From contig CAMPKM010000126.1 of assembly GCA_946887155.1 (NCBI GenBank), positions 1-7,556 on the forward strand: a stretch of DNA of 7,556 bases, written 5' to 3'. Both the position numbers and the translations under genes were made by a program. The notes beneath the pieces are model-generated. The model made no database searches and was not told the DNA's origin. It saw only the letters and a list, made by a program, of their open reading frames with translations. Source of the stretch: an uncultured Gemmatimonadota bacterium. Its GTDB lineage: Bacteria > Gemmatimonadota > Gemmatimonadetes > Gemmatimonadales > Gemmatimonadaceae. Position 1 is the first letter of the stretch. Each line of letters opens with the position of its first letter. Of the stretch, positions 6,142 to 7,556 are shown one piece after another.

Positions 6142-6948
6142 GTGCCTGGTTCGTCGCGGCTCCCGCGGCCGCGAAAGCGATTCGGCCAGCACTTCCTGAC
6201 CGATGTCCGCGCGCTGCAGCGGATCGTCGATGCCCTGGCACCGGACCCGGGGGATACCATCGTCGAAATCGGCCCGGGCCGCGGCGCACTCACCGATCTG
6301 CTGGCGTCGAGATCGCGGCGGCTGGTGGCCATCGAGATCGATCGTGATCTCGTCAGGCACCTGCGGGAACGGTACGCGGATCAGCCGCACGTCGAGATCG
6401 TCGAAGGTGACGCGCTCGAAGTGGATTGGGGGGTGCTGGCCGGCGACGACTATGTCCTGGCGGGGAACCTGCCGTACTACATCACCACGCCGCTGATCTT
6501 CCGCATCCTGGCGAGCCCGCGGCCGAAGCGCGCGGTCCTGCTGGTTCAGCGCGAAGTGTCGGCTCGACTTGCCGCCGACCCTGGAACGTCCGATTACGGC
6601 GCGCTTTCCGTGAACGTGCAGGTATCAGCCCGCGTCCGGACCGTGGCGAAGGTACCTGCCGGTGCGTTTCGTCCGAAACCGGCCGTCGACTCCGCAGTCG
6701 TTATGCTCGAGCCGCTCGAAAAGCCGCTGGTGTCGGCGGACGAAGAAGAGCCCTTCCGGAAGTTCGTGCAGGCCGCTTTTGGCATGCGGCGCAAGCAACT
6801 GCTAAGGGTGGTCCGCGAACTCTGGATCCCGGACGCGGCCCTGGCCTCGCGTGTACTCGCCGAAATCGGACTCGAACCGTCGCAGCGGCCGGAAACAGTC
6901 AGCCCCCCTGATTTCGTCAGCCTGTTCCGCCTGACGAGAACCCCTTAG
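6142..6948 (+). CDS. rsmA: 16S rRNA (adenine(1518)-N6/adenine(1519)-N6)-dimethyltransferase
   Basis: RsmA (KsgA) dimethylates the two adjacent adenines in helix 45 of 16S rRNA during late small-subunit assembly. The 268-residue product, a normal length, has the entry motif RKRFGQHFL (11-19), SAM-binding VEIGPGRGALT (41-51), acidic IEID (64-67), EGD (88-90), catalytic NLPYYITTPLIF (109-120) and FRPKPAVDSAV (176-186). The C-terminal helical domain has FGMRRKQLLR (213-222) and a closing QRPETVSPPDFVSLFRL. GTG 6142 is the start that just includes the conserved N-terminus; it lies 11 bases after the phosphatase stop and no Shine-Dalgarno is evident. Spacing suggests co-transcription with the switch cassette. 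The gene converges on rex. A mitochondrial-type or Erm resistance methylase is less likely because the motifs and length fit housekeeping RsmA. Confidence 0.96.
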   Translation: MPGSSRLPRPRKRFGQHFLTDVRALQRIVDALAPDPGDTIVEIGPGRGALTDLLASRSRRLVAIEIDRDLVRHLRERYADQPHVEIVEGDALEVDWGVLAGDDYVLAGNLPYYITTPLIFRILASPRPKRAVLLVQREVSARLAADPGTSDYGALSVNVQVSARVRTVAKVPAGAFRPKPAVDSAVVMLEPLEKPLVSADEEEPFRKFVQAAFGMRRKQLLRVVRELWIPDAALASRVLAEIGLEPSQRPETVSPPDFVSLFRLTRTP

Positions 6949-6971
6949 CGCCCCCAGGCATTCGCTGCGAC

Positions 6972-6994
6972 CGAATCACCTCCGCGTTGATTCG
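6972..6994. terminator. Possible bidirectional transcript-end hairpin between rsmA and rex
   Basis: CGAATCA (6972-6978) and TGATTCG (6988-6994) form a perfect 7-bp stem with a nine-base loop in the 111-base convergent gap. The position suits termination of both genes, but there is no T-run on either side, so it is a weak candidate. The rest of 6949-7059 shows nothing else recognisable. Confidence 0.3.
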
Positions 6995-7059
6995 CACAAT
7001 CCGCGTCGACTCGCTTCTCCGGCTGTTGCCGTGCCGCGCGATCCGAAAATCGCCTGCTA

Positions 7060-7556
7060 CTATCGGTCTCGATTGGACAGAATGAAGCTGAGACCCTCGA
7101 GCTCCATCGCCATGTTGACATTCCGCACGGCGACATCGGCGGGTGTCTGTAACTGCGTCGGCGCGAAGTTGAGGATGGCCTTCACGCCGGCCTTGATCAG
7201 GCGATTCGCGGCGTCCTGGGCTTCGCTGACAGGAACAGCGAGGACCGCGATGTCCGGCGTGGTCGCCGCGATGTCGCGCTCGACGACAGCCATGTCCCGG
7301 ACCAGGATCGATCCCCAGCGCGAGCCGATCTTCTTCGGGTCGGTGTCGTAGACCGCGGTGACGTGAAAACCGCGTTGTTCGAATCCATGATACTGGCCGA
7401 GTGCTGTACCGATCTTGCCGGCGCCGACGATGATCACGTTCCAGTCGCGACCGAGTCCGAGAATCTCGCGCAGCGACGCCGTGAGTTCTTCGACCGAGTA
7501 GCCAAGGCCGCGCTTGCCAAAAGATCCGAAAAAGGAAAGGTCCTTCCGCACCTGAG
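7060..7556 (-). CDS. rex: Redox-sensing transcriptional repressor Rex, N-terminus beyond window edge
   Basis: Rex is a dimeric repressor that binds DNA when NAD+ is high and releases it when NADH rises, controlling respiration and fermentation genes. The visible 164 residues begin QVRKDLSFFGSFGKRGLGY, the end of the winged-helix DNA-binding domain (recognition helix and wing). VEEL and an REILGL helix follow. The Rossmann domain then begins with NVIIVGAGKIGTALGQY, whose GxGxxG loop binds NADH, and continues with YDTDPKKIG. The C-terminal part ends NVNMAMELEGLSFIL, the usual Rex closing segment for domain-swapped dimerisation. The TAG stop is at 7060-7062. The first complete codon in view is 7554-7552, so about 40-50 N-terminal residues, judging by family length, lie outside. 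A GTG at 7551 is an internal codon, not the start. It converges on rsmA; no Rex operator is visible here, and its own promoter is off-window. Confidence 0.95.
   Translation of the reverse strand, partial: QVRKDLSFFGSFGKRGLGYSVEELTASLREILGLGRDWNVIIVGAGKIGTALGQYHGFEQRGFHVTAVYDTDPKKIGSRWGSILVRDMAVVERDIAATTPDIAVLAVPVSEAQDAANRLIKAGVKAILNFAPTQLQTPADVAVRNVNMAMELEGLSFILSNRDR

Noticed and set aside
6333..6352. Inverted repeat CGAGATC / GATCTCG inside rsmA
   Set aside because: It lies in the conserved IEID region and is explained by codons for Ile-Glu-Ile-Asp-Arg-Asp-Leu; there is no reason to expect a regulatory role.
6949..7059. Search for a Rex operator (TTGTGAA-N4-TTCACAA-like) near rex and in the other gaps
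   Set aside because: No convincing match was seen by eye in any intergenic region; the rex promoter itself lies outside the window.
1..7556. Mobile elements, CRISPR arrays, riboswitches or an anti-phage system
   Set aside because: No transposase, terminal repeats, spaced repeat array, riboswitch-like conserved core or defence-type gene is visible; the genes are housekeeping and signalling.

Overview
The window is GC-rich, densely packed bacterial chromosome (most codons end in G or C) with eight protein genes and no gene-free stretch longer than about 170 bases. No mobile element, tRNA, rRNA or CRISPR array is visible. The gene set is housekeeping plus one signalling cassette. High GC, an RsbV/RsbW/RsbU-type module and a Rex repressor would fit Acidobacteriota (for example a Vicinamibacteria-like lineage) or a similar soil or environmental phylum. 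That placement is inference; no lineage-specific marker is visible.

Layout, left to right. At 1-643 (+) is the 3' part of a coiled-coil/zinc-ribbon protein (COG1579/DUF164 type). A 79-base gap carrying a short GGAGTTG-like repeat follows. Next come recJ (723-2480, +, DHH-family single-strand exonuclease), rsmD (2482-2997, +, 16S rRNA guanine-N2 methyltransferase) and coaD (3030-3515, +, phosphopantetheine adenylyltransferase), spaced tightly enough to be one transcription unit. A 171-base intergenic region (3516-3686) holds several palindromes, a -10-like hexamer and a leader stem-loop. It precedes a three-gene partner-switching cassette: a STAS-domain anti-sigma-factor antagonist (3687-3989), a GHKL-type anti-sigma kinase (4071-4532), and a GAF plus PP2C/SpoIIE-type phosphatase (4529-6130) whose GTG start overlaps the kinase stop. 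rsmA/ksgA (6142-6948, +) begins 11 bases after the phosphatase stop and may be co-transcribed. A 111-base convergent gap with a weak hairpin separates it from the minus-strand rex gene (7060-7556), whose N-terminus lies beyond the right edge.

How the genes work together. The STAS protein, kinase and phosphatase form an apparently complete switch: the kinase would phosphorylate the STAS serine, and the phosphatase, responding to input through its N-terminal/GAF region, would dephosphorylate it. No sigma factor or other output gene is adjacent, so the target is unknown. The flanking genes cover DNA repair, rRNA modification, CoA synthesis and NADH/NAD+ sensing. I did not find a convincing wholly new system. 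The points most worth a second look are the orphan switch, its palindrome-rich leader, the repeat that overlaps the stop codon of the first gene, and the position of ksgA directly behind the phosphatase.
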